Below, one piece after another: positions 8,990-19,884 of a stretch of 64,000 nucleotides of DNA. The notes beneath the pieces were generated by a model. The model was not told where the DNA came from. It was given only the letters and a program-made list of their open reading frames with translations, and made no database searches. The stretch is from Hyphodiscus hymeniophilus. Lineage: Eukaryota > Ascomycota > Leotiomycetes > Helotiales > Hyphodiscaceae. Position numbers and translations under genes: made by a program. The stretch covers positions 62,001-126,000 of the forward strand of contig VNKQ01000013.1 in the NCBI GenBank assembly GCA_016508695.1. Direction: 5' to 3'. Every line of letters begins with the position of its first letter. The stretch's first letter is position 1.

Positions 8990-9771
8990 CCTCCCACGTG
9001 TCGATTTCAATTCCATTGTCGATGTCGATTCTATTGTCGATGTCGATTTTATTGTCGATCGATACAACAACAGGTGGCAGTTGTTCTGGGTCTCCCACTA
9101 GAATTACGTGTTTTGCGATTATAGCGGCGATATCCGGATGCATGCGGTACTGAGTATATCAAGGAGTATAGACTTGAATCCAGTGAGTTCAAGGCGATGG
9201 AATAGTGGTAGGGCGGTCTGTGAATTGAGCTCGTTCCATACATTGGGGACGACAGGTGGCAGTTGTTCTGGGTCTCCCACGAGAATGATTTTTGATACGC
9301 GAGGCAGGTATCTGCCAAACAATCCCACCAGCTGGTACTCGTCAATGTTGCAGGCCTCATCGACAATAATGGTATCAACTCTGAGTTATGCAATGACTGA
9401 GATACAATGGCGTTTCAGACCGTCGAGTAGACGATCGAGGACCCATTGGATGCATAATGGTACTGGGCTTTCTTCCATGCGTAGAGGAAAGCTCTGCGAT
9501 GATCGCTTGCAATAGTCCACTAACTCCCGCCAGCTGCCTTTATGTTTAGATAGAGACGCTCGATTGAGGCTCTCGTGGCCCGTCCAATGCATTGGATGCC
9601 ATTCTCCTCCCCGTTCAGTAGGCCTATGAGAGCGGAAAGGATCTCAAACTCTTCGTTCTCAAGATTATTGAGGCACAGATGGGATCGAAGTGCCATGCCA
9701 GTCGAGGATTCAATCCGTTTCGATACCAAGGCGATGTTGGAGTTGAAGCTTTGAAGGAGCTGAGGCTCCAA
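8990..9771 (-). pseudogene. SF1 (Upf1/Sen1-like) helicase relic, frameshifted
   Basis: Read on the minus strand from 9771, the fragments give a region rich in charged helices, then DTIIVDEACNIDEYQLVG (motif II), then KIILVGDPEQLPPVV (motif III), then LELTGFKSILL and YRMHPDIAAIIAKH. These are in the expected helicase order but lie in at least two frames, so the gene is broken. Motif III appears twice, because a 35-bp segment (9253-9287) is duplicated at 9071-9105 downstream of the YRMHPD motif. The relic ends in a low-complexity Ile-Asp tract coded by a TGTCGAT repeat (8999-9062). No Walker A is visible. Confidence 0.65.
9107..9198. repeat. Inverted-repeat arm shared with 7639-7729
   Basis: The reverse complement of this arm is about 90% identical by eye to 7639-7729. 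Most differences are transitions, with a few small indels. The arms are 1.4 kb apart and would pair as a foldback. They arose by inverted duplication of part of the helicase relic. Confidence 0.7.
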
Positions 9772-10111
9772 AGCTATTCATGGATATATGTATATAAATA
9801 TATACATGATGCATTGCTGATATCTAAGAAGATTTAAACCTGATAAAGTTGTTACGCCCAATAAGAGTTCCAAGCTGCTCGAATGAAATGCTAGCATGGG
9901 TGGACCGTAGCCTCGCCCAGCCTTGTACCTCTGGCCCGAGGCTGTAGCCAATCAATCTATGATCTCCGTTTGGACAACAAGGCGAATAGTTCCCAGTTTA
10001 CTCATCAGGCCAACCAACTCCACCAGACTCCGCCGTAACCACTTATCCCGAATATTTCTCTTGATACTGAACTCTCAATAATTCCAATTTGGTGCCCCCA
10101 AACTTCGAAAG
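9772..10111. other. Intergenic, promoter side of the TLDc gene
   Basis: No gene is visible. An A+T tract (tatatgtatataaatatatacat, about 9784-9807) is the only notable composition feature. Confidence 0.5.
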
Positions 10112-11194
10112 ATGGCAGCTGGGACTTTCAACGACCACACACCTACGTCAACCTCCTCAGGTACCTCGACGCCACCGGCCGCTCTCTCAGCATCATGGCA
10201 CGTCCCACTCCCATCCACCGTCTCGCACGCTGTGACAGGACTCCTACGACGATTCTCCACCGAACCTCCGACTTCGAATTCCTCAATCCACTCTCCTGCG
10301 TATCCAAACACGAAATCAAGCAGTGGCACTATGGATGGCGTGTATACACCTCCGTATCGAACAGCTTCGCCGTTTCAGCCTCCTCCCTTGTATCCAGTCA
10401 GCTTGAAGGGATACGATCCCAACACGGAGCCACTGCTGAGTCGTGCACTGGCAGAGGAGATTAGATTACTTGTTCCGCCTCGATTGCAGCTTTGTGACGA
10501 GTGGAATAAGGTGTATAGCCTGGAGGAGGATGGCGTGAGTTTGGGGACTCTATATAAGAAGTGTGATGTGTTGAGGGGCCTACGGAATGGATTCGTGTTA
10601 GTTGTAAAGGATGGCGATGGTGGTGTAGGTATTTTCCTCCCTTCTTTGAACAAATTACTGACAGGGTGTCAGCTATTTGGTGCCTATCTAACAGAAGCAC
10701 CCCATCCCTCACCCCACTATTTCGGCACCGGCGAGTGCTTCCTGTGGCGAGCCCATATTCTCTCTCCTGCCAACTTCGCCCATCTTCCTCCTCCGCCTCC
10801 AGCAGACACCACGAATCCCACACGCAGCACTACAATCGCTGCTCCAAGACCAACTACGCCCAGTCTCTTCTCTCCTACCAACAATATACACGCATCAACG
10901 AACAGCCTCGCACCTCCCGCACCTTCCAAGTCTCTCGCCTCTGGGGCCTCGACTCCAGAGCGTCTACGCTTCAAAGCCTTCCCCTACTCCGGCGTAAACG
11001 ACTACATGATGTTATGCGAAGCAGGCTTCTTGAGCGTAGGAGGTGGGGATGGACATTACGGTCTCTGGCTGGATGATTCATTAGAGAAAGGCGTTAGTAG
11101 TCACTGCCTGACGTTTGGAAACGAGCCTCTCAGCGACGAAGGCGAGAAGTTCGAGATCCTTGGTGTCGAGATTTGGAGTATCGGCAATAGTTGA
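10112..11194 (+). CDS. OXR1: TLDc-domain oxidation resistance protein
   Basis: The frame runs 360 codons from ATG, but codons 172-187 (10625-10672) have the ends of a 48-nt intron (GTAGGT..GTCAG). Removing it restores the TLDc block as DGDGG-LFGAYL; the likely protein is 344 residues. The N-terminal 100 residues are Ser/Thr/Pro-rich and low in structure. TLDc landmarks follow: LYKKCD.LRGLRNGFVLVVKD, GTGECFLWR, NDYMMLCE..FLSVGGGDGHYGLWLD, and the end EKFEILGVEIW. A long Pro/Ser/Thr insert lies in the middle (about residues 225-280). OXR1 proteins protect against oxidative damage and TLDc proteins bind and regulate V-ATPase. The gene is convergent with DPH7. Confidence 0.9.
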   Translation: MAAGTFNDHTPTSTSSGTSTPPAALSASWHVPLPSTVSHAVTGLLRRFSTEPPTSNSSIHSPAYPNTKSSSGTMDGVYTPPYRTASPFQPPPLYPVSLKGYDPNTEPLLSRALAEEIRLLVPPRLQLCDEWNKVYSLEEDGVSLGTLYKKCDVLRGLRNGFVLVVKDGDGGVGIFLPSLNKLLTGCQLFGAYLTEAPHPSPHYFGTGECFLWRAHILSPANFAHLPPPPPADTTNPTRSTTIAAPRPTTPSLFSPTNNIHASTNSLAPPAPSKSLASGASTPERLRFKAFPYSGVNDYMMLCEAGFLSVGGGDGHYGLWLDDSLEKGVSSHCLTFGNEPLSDEGEKFEILGVEIWSIGNS

Positions 11195-11689
11195 AGTTCC
11201 GACTCAGTGGCGGGGGATGGGGAGGTAATGTGTGCATGAAAGGGCGGGTTTCTGGTAATATGAGAACGAGTGCATGATACCCATGATCTTTTTGGAATTT
11301 GAAAGGCGAGTCGGTTTTGGGGGCTAGGATGAACTCTCCGGGCATCTTTGGAGGGCATTTCTCTCTCTGCTCAAGAATCAAAATAGACATCTCATGTTAG
11401 GATCGGAGCATCAATTCCTTGATGCTTTATTGACGACTTTGAACCGCTCGATTTGATAATCTCGTCGAATGACATAACCTTGCAAATGTAATGAACATTC
11501 AGGAACTAATGGCTCAGATGTCCGGGAAAGTCCTGGATCGCTGCCCCACGGATTATTTTAGCAATTCGTTTCAACAATGGCAAACATCTTTTGGACGATC
11601 GATGGTGGGAATACTCGACACATCCGATTTCTCGATCGCTCAAATAATTGATATGAAGGTACGTCGAGCTTGAATAAAGTTGTAAGCCT

Positions 11690-13105
11690 TTACACAGCGT
11701 TTGGATCGAACCTCCAAAGACAGACAAGCCGATCATAAAAACTCGTACTGACACAAATTCTCCTCTCATCCTGATCTCCAGAGTCGTCCCCGACAGGTTG
11801 GACGTCACTCCCATAGCACATACTCTCATGAACTGTCACACTCCCCAGGATCTCAATCTTCCACTCGCCATCCCTTCCTGCTCTCGTCACCTCCAGGATG
11901 CGAGCTCCTGCATGCATGCAAGATGCCAAAACCCTAAATCTCACTCCATCCGAATCATTGAGCTTCCCAGGAGAGAGGGGATCGAGGAGTTTCAGCCGCC
12001 ACACACCACCGCCAATCTTCAGCTCCGCTAACACTTTACCTCTCGGGTTCTTTGCGTTATATACCCGTACGTGGTCATCGTAACTACCCGTAAGCAGAAG
12101 ATCGTTTAATGCTCCATTATGATCTGGATTTTTTGAATACGATATGGGCAGAATTGCCGTCACGCCTGCTTCGTGGCATTTGAACTTGTGAAGGACTGGG
12201 ATCTCGGACTCCGAATTCAACGGTAGACTTTCTAGTTCCGTTAGACGGAGCACGCCGTCGTCGCCTCCGCTGTAGATTCTCAGTCCTGACTCCGACTCAG
12301 GAATCTGGACAAATGCACAGGTCCAGGCCTCTAAATCATGGGTGTTTAGCGGGTCCGAATCGTTCATAGTTTCCAGGTCTTTGAGATCGGTACTAAAGCG
12401 TAGGAGATGGAGAGATCCATTTGATAGTGTTGCTGCGAGCACGGGTCTGGATTGAAGCGAGGCAAAAGGATGCCAGGTAAAGGATAGAACGAGGATGGCA
12501 GAATCAAATGCTTGATGTGTTGTGAGGTGAGTTATCGAGTGGTTCTCAGCCTGAAACTTGTAAATTGAAATAGTGCCTGTACTTGATACAACGCCGAATT
12601 CCGTACGGGTGGTGAGAAAATGTAGATCCAGGATTGCAGAAGGGTGGGAGATAGTTTGTACCAAAGTCCTGAGAGATGTCAGATCTTGTTTGGAGGCTGC
12701 AGGTATACAGATTGGAAAGTGTTGATGCTCAAATTGAGATAAATATTAACGGGTCAAGCTTGAAGAGTCCTTGACATCCTCTTGCTATATAGGAACAATG
12801 CTCACCCGCACCTTCTAAGCCAAGCGGAAAATACTCTAGAGCCTGCTTCCTATATGAACGCTCCGTCTGCAAATAATACAAAAATGAAATAGTTATTACA
12901 ATTTATCTCCCACAATACGTAAGAGGTTCAAGCTCCCAGTTCTGGACTGATGCAGAGAACCAGTATCGACCTCTTTCTGCAAGTTATACGTTCCGACAAC
13001 GAAAAAATCGGGAAAGCCAGGAATGAACTCTATGCAACTTGGAGGAAGATCCAGTATAGTCGAGTCCAAGGGTTGAACGGCTTTGCTGAACTTGGATGGA
13101 TCCAT
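11690..13105 (-). CDS. DPH7: WD40 diphthine methyltransferase
   Basis: At least three exons on the minus strand. The first (ATG at 13105) has VGTYNL and R.GSLNLL, the usual start of DPH7/RRT2; a short second exon lies near 12788-12848; the third begins near 12664 with QTI..PSAILDLHF and runs to the stop at 11690. Exact splice sites of the middle exon are uncertain. The third exon contains WD-type repeats and the strong family marks LTGSYDDHVRVY, GGGVWRLKL, SMCYGSDVQ and VSTSFYDRLVCLWRF. The enzyme demethylates diphthine methyl ester in the pathway that makes diphthamide on translation elongation factor 2. It is convergent with the TLDc gene upstream and divergent from the gene at 13609. Confidence 0.9.
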
Positions 13106-13608
13106 CTCTGATGATCAAATTTGATATGGTTCAACTCACTTCGATCCGCCTCGCTCAAAATTTCAAGTCCGAATGATCTAATAGCATAGAAGGCCTTCAA
13201 AATTCAAATGCATTGCTCAATATAGATAAGAAGAAATTGAGGGATCCAAGGTGCGGAGGGACAAAGAGCCAAATCGCTCACAGACTCTACCCACTGACCT
13301 ATGAAGGAAGCTGGAGATAGAGAAGCAGAGATTGATCGACAGCCTTGCCGGAGAGTCCGTGCGCGGTCCTGTCAGCCGTGCGATTCCAACTTCCAACATC
13401 AGTAATCTCTCTTCTACGACACCTTCCACCAGACTCTTTCGAACCGTCGAAATGCGAGGATATAATCTCACCGCTATATGCATATGAACCAACGTATTTC
13501 CTGATATTATCTCAACAATTGATGTAGACAATTTACATTCAAACTCGGCTCACGCGTCAAAGTTTCACGCTTGCACCAACTCAAAGGATCCTTGATGTAG
13601 GCGTCAGC

Positions 13609-14826
13609 ATGGCAGTCGGAAAAGGAATCAAGACCGCCCTTCCTCAGTATGATGATTCTGGCTGTTCTGGCTACTTGTCGGATGAATCCGACTTTTACGG
13701 TAAGTTCTAACTTTCTCTCACTCTTTCATCAACACAAGGCTGATCTAACAGGTGACGAGGCTACCGTTAAGGACCTTTCATATCGCGCAGCAGCTTTCAG
13801 CCCAGATGAATGGTGGGCTAATAAAACTCCTTCTCTCACTGAGATCGCCAACGCCGGACTGTCTGGCAAGCCGAAGGAGGCTACCGCCACTCTGTACAAT
13901 CCCTATCAAGGCCGCCGCTACGCAGACTGCGCACGCCAACTCGAGGAGAGTGTAGAGGACTTCCTTGCAAGATTACCACCTGCTACGACTCGAGTGTCTT
14001 CTACCACTCCCTACGTTCCTTGGATTTACATCGCAAATCCATATCGCAAAGCTCCCGCCCTGCGGCAAGGCGAGAATGTAGAGAAGGAGCTCGAAGAGGG
14101 ACCACCAGTCGAGAATCGTGACTTGAAGAAGTTCGAAACAATGGGTAAAAGTCTTCTTGAGGAGCTGAGTGGTATAAAGCATGCCATCGAGGAACGAAAG
14201 GCCGGCCAATCCAAAGCTTCAATCACGAAAGCCGTCAATGTCGAGAAAGAGAGGATTATTCGGAAGGTTTTGGAAGCTGCTACGGAATTTCATTGCACTT
14301 CAGGAAAGGCATGAATCTTCTCCACAATTACGCGATTTACTTCTGATATTGGTAATAGTGGATGATGTTCTGTCCACCGCAAGAAGTCAACGCAGTATGG
14401 TCAGTTGTAGCTCGTGCTACAGCCCAAAACGATCTTGGGATCGTGGCCAAAGTGGCGCCAGATAATGGGCGAGGGGATGTACGACTGATTTGCATCTACA
14501 CGAAGGACTTCAACGACATTGAGGATGTTACTCGAGTCCTCGGCAAGATGAAGAATATCGGGCTTTTTGAGTCGAAAGACGTCCTGTATTATAAGTGCGG
14601 TAAGTGTATCCTCAATCTCGACCTGGTGCAAATAACTCAACATCCAGATGCGTACACATACTTGAATTTGACGTCCAAGAATCCTTATAACATCAAGGCT
14701 TCACTATACAACTCCAAGGATATACTAGCTGGTAAGGCTGGTAGCAAGGGTCAGAACAAGCTGGACGAGTTACTTTACAAGAGAAAGGAGCACAATGGAG
14801 ATTGGCGTGAGTTGGACCGCTGGTGA
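13609..14826 (+). CDS. DUF1917 (BLES03-like) protein
   Basis: Four exons: 13609-13699, 13752-14308, 14359-14599 and 14648-14826. Intron 1 (13700-13751) and intron 3 (14600-14647) are GT..AG; intron 2 (14309-14358) begins with GC and ends with AG, and only this join gives the conserved run GK-WMMFCPP. Family marks include PWIYIANPY, W..VA.AT....LG..AKVAP, RLICIYTKDF.D.EDV, YYKCDAYTYL and YNIKASLY. DUF1917 proteins (human C11orf68/BLES03 type) have an eIF4E-like fold in structural studies, but their biochemical role is not settled. The gene is intact and convergent with NAA30, with only 141 bp between the two stops. Confidence 0.85.
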
Positions 14827-14967
14827 TTGCTTTCAATACCCATTTGCATAGATCTTATATGCTTTGCGTTCAGGCGCTTTTGACTTTGCTTCCTTTACAA
14901 ATCCAACTCAGTTCATGGACCCGTGCATCATTCCACTCGTTTCTCCAGCCCCTCTTCCCTTTGTCGC

Positions 14968-15590
14968 TCAAATAATTCCACCGTCCCCACCCCCACCCCC
15001 ATCTCCGATCATATCATCGACCCTCTTCAAATGCAACACCAATCGATACGCCGAATTCCCATTCAAATAATATCGATGCAGCTTCTTACTCCTAATGAAG
15101 CCCAGTCTTTCATAGAGCTTCATGGCAGGAACGTTCGTCTCCTCCGTCTCCAGCACAACTTCATCCGCGTTCCGCTCAATCATAGCATCAATCGCCTTCC
15201 GCACCAGTGTTGTCGCAATCCCATGGTTCCGGTGCGTCGAGGAGACGGCGAGCATGGCGATGTATCCGCGGAGAGTAGGAGGAGAGTGTGATGCGTGCGG
15301 TTCGAGCTTGCAGACCACGACGCCAAGGAGGGAGTCCTGAAGGGGGTCGAGAGCCTGTCAGATTTGTCAGTGTGTTGTACGAGCTAGATCTGACAGGAGT
15401 TCGAGGTGAATACCATATAGCATAGTTCACCCCACTGATACAGGAAATATCTGTAGACGTAGATACTGTACGGCTCGCTCAGATCTTTGGAGATTAGAGC
15501 GCGGATGCTGGGCAGGTATTTCTTTTCCAGACTGTGCGAGTATTGAATGTAGCGGAGCTCGGCCGGCAATTCTCTGGTTTCTTCTGCCAT
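14968..15590 (-). CDS. NAA30: N-alpha-acetyltransferase 30, NatC catalytic subunit
   Basis: Two exons, 15590-15414 and 15354-14968, with a 59-nt intron (15355-15413). Exon 1 has IQYSHSLEKKYLP, LISKDLSEPYSIYVYRYF and QWGELCYM. Exon 2 has GVVVCKLEPH, RGYIAMLAV..THRNHGIAT.LV (acetyl-CoA binding loop), ADEVVLETEETNVPAMKLYERLGF and LHRYYLNG. This is almost the whole GNAT core of Mak3/Naa30, which acetylates N-termini such as Met-Leu, Met-Ile and Met-Phe co-translationally with Naa35 and Naa38. It ends with a short Gly/Asp-rich tail. The start codon is well placed relative to yeast Mak3-type proteins. Confidence 0.93.
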
Positions 15591-16048
15591 TTGTGTGTTC
15601 GTACTCCTACCTTCTTTCGAGATGGTAACAAGGGAATGAGAGTATAATGCAATGAGAAGAGAAGAAAAAAGGTCATGAGCAGGAAAAGGAGAGAGAGAGA
15701 GAAAGGAGGTTGTACGAGCTGAGCTGAGCTGGGCGGTCAGGTGAGAATGAGAGTGACCCTTTCACATGTCAACACGACAAGGCTGAAAGATCAGATCAAC
15801 CCTGAAAAGGCGGCTAAGGCGGCTAAGGCGGGCGGAAGTTTTCACGCTAGCCCCAGGCACAACTCCGGCAAAGCAATTCCAATTACGTAGGTCGCAGAGG
15901 CGGCACTGGACGGGGCGTGATGCGATTTTGGTGTTTGTTTCGCAGAAAAGTCACCAACTTCCACATGTTCAGAGCTGGCACTCTCTTCCTCATAGCGACG
16001 ACCGTCACTCTCTCGACCCCAGAGTATATCCTCAACTGAAGCCAGCAA
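15591..16048. other. Divergent promoter region of NAA30 and LRO1
   Basis: No gene seen. Purine-rich (gagagagagagaaa, about 15690-15705) and short GGCTAAGGC direct repeats (about 15810-15832) are the only visible features. Confidence 0.5.
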
Positions 16049-18012
16049 ATGTCTTTTCTCCGCCGTCGTCTCCTTGGAACTTCAACGCCATCTCGAGAAG
16101 CGTCTCCCGCCAAAGCCGAGGAAGTGCGCCTCGTGCCAGTATCCAAAATAGTTACAGACGAACACCACAGGACTCGCAAGCGTCGCAATGGGTTGATATT
16201 CTTCCTTGGGGGGCTTTTCGGGATTGTGTTGGCGGGATATTTCGCACGCAGCAGTGATCTCATCGAGTTTCCCGAGTTTAGGGATCTGAGTATGGATAGC
16301 TTGCTGGAAGCGCTTCCTGCGAGTTTCTTGTTGGATGCGAAGGACTTGGTGGTGAGTTCTGCGGGGCTGGAGAGAGATATGCTGGCTAAAGCGTTGCAAA
16401 ATAGAGAGGGGAGAGAGAAGCGGTCAACTACGATTCATTCCAAGTCGGACTCAACCTCCGCAAGCAGGGCATTCACGCGAAGCATCCCGTCATCATGATT
16501 CCTGGCGTCATATCCACGGGCCTTGAGTCCTGGGGCACAACGAATAGCTCACGCCAATATTTCCGGAAGCGATTATGGGGAAGTTGGAGCATGATGAGGG
16601 CCCTGATGCTCGACAAGGAGGGTTGGAAGAGGCACATCATGCTGGACAAATACACCGGTCTCGATCCTGCTGGCGGCATTAAGCTGAGAGCTGCTCAAGG
16701 CTTTGACGCGGCGGACTTTTTCATCACTGGATATTGGATTTGGAATAAGATTCTGGAGAATTTGGCGACAATTGGCTATGATCCTACGAACAGCTATACG
16801 GCTGCTTACGATTGGAGACTCTCGTACGCTAATCTCGAAGTCAGGGATCAATATTTTACGAGATTGAAGATATTTATCGAGATGGCGAATAAGGTGTCAG
16901 ATAAGAAAGTCACCCTTGTGTCGCATAGTATGGGCAGCCAGGTGCTGTTCTACTTCTTTCATTGGGTGGCGGCAGAGTCTGGTGGAAATGGTGGGGATGA
17001 CTGGGTTGAGAATTTCGTTGATTCCTGGATCAATATCAGTGGATGCATGTTGGGAGCGCTCAAAGGTCTACCTGCAGTGTTGTCGGGAGAGATGAAAGAC
17101 ACAGCGCAACTCAATGCCTTTGCGGTCTACGGTCTTGAAAAGTTCCTTAGCCGGGATGAACGAGCCGAGATTTTTAGAGCCATGCCTGGAATCTCTTCAA
17201 TGTTGCCAATAGGCGGCGATGCAGTATGGGGGAATGCAACATGGGCGCCGGATGATTTGCCTGGTCAAAACGTGTCATTTGGGACGTTCTTGAATTTCAA
17301 GAATCAAAACGACTCGGCGGGATACCGGAACTTGACTGTGGAGCAGAGTCTGTCTTTCTTGTATAACAGCACAGAGGATTGGTATAGGGATCAAGTGAAG
17401 GGAAGCTATTCGCATGGTGTGGCACATACGACAGCTGAAGTAGATGCCAACGAGAAGGACCCAAGGAAGTGGATCAATCCTCTCGAGACTAGGCTACCAC
17501 TTGCTCCTAATTTGAAGATCTACTGTTTTTACGGCAAGTGATATGTTTCAGATTATCAAACTTAGCTAACGGACCCAGGAATTGGCAAACCAACAGAACG
17601 AGCATACTTCTATCGCACAGACAGCAACCCCCTTACAACCTTGAATTACACCATCGACGTGGGTCTCACCCAGAGCAATATAGATCACGGCGTAATAATG
17701 GGCGAAGGCGACGGGACCGTGAACTTAATTTCCACGGGTTACATGTGTAACAAAGGATGGAACATGCACAGATACAACCCCGCCAAGGTGCAAGTCAAAG
17801 TGATCGAGATGCCTCACGAGCCGGAAAGATTCAGTCCACGCGGTGGGCCGAATACAGGGGATCATGTGGATATCCTTGGGCGGTCGAGTCTGAACGCCAT
17901 GATTCTGCGTGTCGCGGCTGGGAAAGGAGATGCCATTGAGCGAAATGTAGAGAGTGAGATTGAGACGTACGCGTCGAGGGTGAAGATCTATGAGGAAGAT
18001 GAGTACTTGTAG
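16049..18012 (+). CDS. LRO1: Phospholipid:diacylglycerol acyltransferase
   Basis: Three exons: 16049-16351, 16414-17533 and 17579-18012. Intron 1 (16352-16413) brings the frame to VNYDSFQVG and HPVIMIPGVISTGLESW. Intron 2 (17534-17578) has a GC donor (GCAAGT) and joins YCFYG to IGKPTERAYFYR. The protein has a basic cytosolic N-terminus, one membrane segment (about residues 48-66) and a lumenal lecithin-cholesterol-acyltransferase-like domain. Catalytic residues are visible: Ser in SHSMGS, Asp in GEGDGTV, His in TGDHVDILG. LRO1 transfers an acyl group from phospholipid to diacylglycerol to make triacylglycerol in the ER. The typical GHSMG is SHSMG here, as in several family members. Confidence 0.94.
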
Positions 18013-18955
18013 GATAGAATGTTATGAGGGCGGAATGGGTTCGGGAACAGGTACATTGAAGGTGTTTGGGTCTCAGCATGGCGATGCATATTTGTGTATA
18101 GATGATACCCTATAATTGGCGTGCATATATAGTCCCTTATAATTAAAGAACGAAGACTTCTTCTTCCTTCGGACCCTTCCTGTTTCCAACTTTAATCGTG
18201 AGGGCTATAATCCTATATAGGCTGAAGAAATCTTAACAACAAAGGATATCCGCTGCTAAGAGCGACAAAAATAGGGAGTAAGGGAGGGAGGAAGGAGGTT
18301 TTAGAGAGGAATGCGAGACTGGAGTACTCTCATAATACGCAGGATAACATTCGCTATTCTGACACGTCGCAATCGTAGACGACGAGTCCTTTGCTTTTTG
18401 ATTTGTAGCCCATTTTGATACGCAGCAAAAGACAGAGTGTCTGGAGCCTCAGGATCACCCAGCATAAGGACGATGACAGGTCAGATACGGCGTTGATTTG
18501 ACCTTGACGAGATGATCAGGGCGGCCACCATATTAGCTAGGTAAGATCCTCGAATAGTTATAATTCTAGACATCTCGCAAATAATTAGGCAGTCAAGGTT
18601 TCATTTAATATGAATGAGCCCAGTGAAATCGTTAGAGTAACGCCAAGTATTCTAGCAGAAACCTCGCCCATTTAGAGGTTAATAAGACAACGGTGTAATT
18701 AGTAAGAGGTTACGAATTTAAGCTTATAATCACGGAAAAGGAGTAAAGGTACGAGAATTAATTTACTATAACACCGCATATTTGGCCTTGCTTTGTTAGA
18801 AGACGGGTCTAATACTTTAAATGATTTTCAGTCCATGAAGGCGGAGTGAGATAATGTAAAAGACTCGCTATTGAAGCACATCGACGGACTAATCAAGGCA
18901 AACACAACTAAATAAGCAGAGTGTGGAGTGACAAGTCCTAGTAAGATGATTATTG
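18013..18955. other. Gene-poor stretch
   Basis: I see no gene. The sequence is A+T-rich with many stops in all frames and no recognisable repeat. Confidence 0.5.
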
Positions 18956-19884
18956 CTAAGAGTGAGATTTGGATGATGACGATGTTACTGGCGGCAACAT
19001 AAGGATTGGCTGAGTGCCCATGGCTCCATGATCATTCAACAGTCGATACACCCGGTCCGTTCTCTTACATTGTCTCTCGTCTCCCGATCCATCAATGAAG
19101 TTTAGCCTTCTTCCATGGTTATCAAAAGGGGGTAATTCTATGGAGTCATCTGCCCAACAGAGGATTGTCTTTTAAATGTATTAGCATGTAGTCTCTTAGG
19201 TTCATTGATAGTTGGAAGAAAATCTCAACGTATTAGAAGACGTATGTGATGATCAACTAACCTGTCTCAAATAGTCAAAGCAATGTGGCCAGTGTCTATT
19301 ATCCTTCCAGTCTAAACCGACGTCTTTTCCTTCAGCGGCGTCTTGAATCGCTTTTCGAAAGGATGTCAGGCAATGAAGCTGATGAAACCTATGAACAACA
19401 GTCAATAAGAACACAAGTTTGATACGTCAACCAATAATCGACCGAAAATGATGAGAATAACTTACATGCTAATAGTCACGCCTATATGACCCTTTCCAGT
19501 AGTGGGATCAGTGACGTTGAATGATGCTTCTGGCGAGAAGGAACTCCATAAACTGTCGAATTTATGATCCAGCGATTGATAGTCTTTATTCTGACCATAC
19601 GACGACGTAATGGAATCGTCGTCGTGAGAGATTGAGGATGAAATGGACTTCTGATCTTTCCAGTAGATGGAATTTTGGATGGCGAGGATGATTATGATGG
19701 TAGTGATGAAGGCTGAGTAGATTTGGAGATAGAGAGTAAGGTTGCTTCGTGTACTGGAGTAACGGTCATCTCTACCACTAACATAGCGACTGGTTTCTTC
19801 GTTTTCGAGACGGTTGAGAGGAGCTTCTTCGTCTCTACTACCATCATCACTTGTCTCTTTCTGAGTAACAGGGGTGTAGCTCAT
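18956..19884 (-). CDS. UstYa-family (DUF3328) protein, third copy in window
   Basis: Three exons: 19884-19466, 19388-19262 and 19168-18956, giving 759 nt or 252 residues. Introns are 77 and 93 nt, GT..AG, phases consistent. The ATG at 19884 is used; a TTG ten codons upstream is in frame but unlikely. An N-terminal acidic cytosolic part precedes one membrane segment (about residues 53-70, TTIIIILAIQNS). Both catalytic-type motifs are complete: FHQLHCL in exon 2 and HWPHCFDYLRQ before the second intron. Exon 3 starts with the family mark ILCWADDSIE. The gene is separated from the other UstYa genes by 16 kb of housekeeping genes, so it may serve another peptide. A small secreted Kex-site protein lies 1.6 kb away at 21494. 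Confidence 0.88.
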
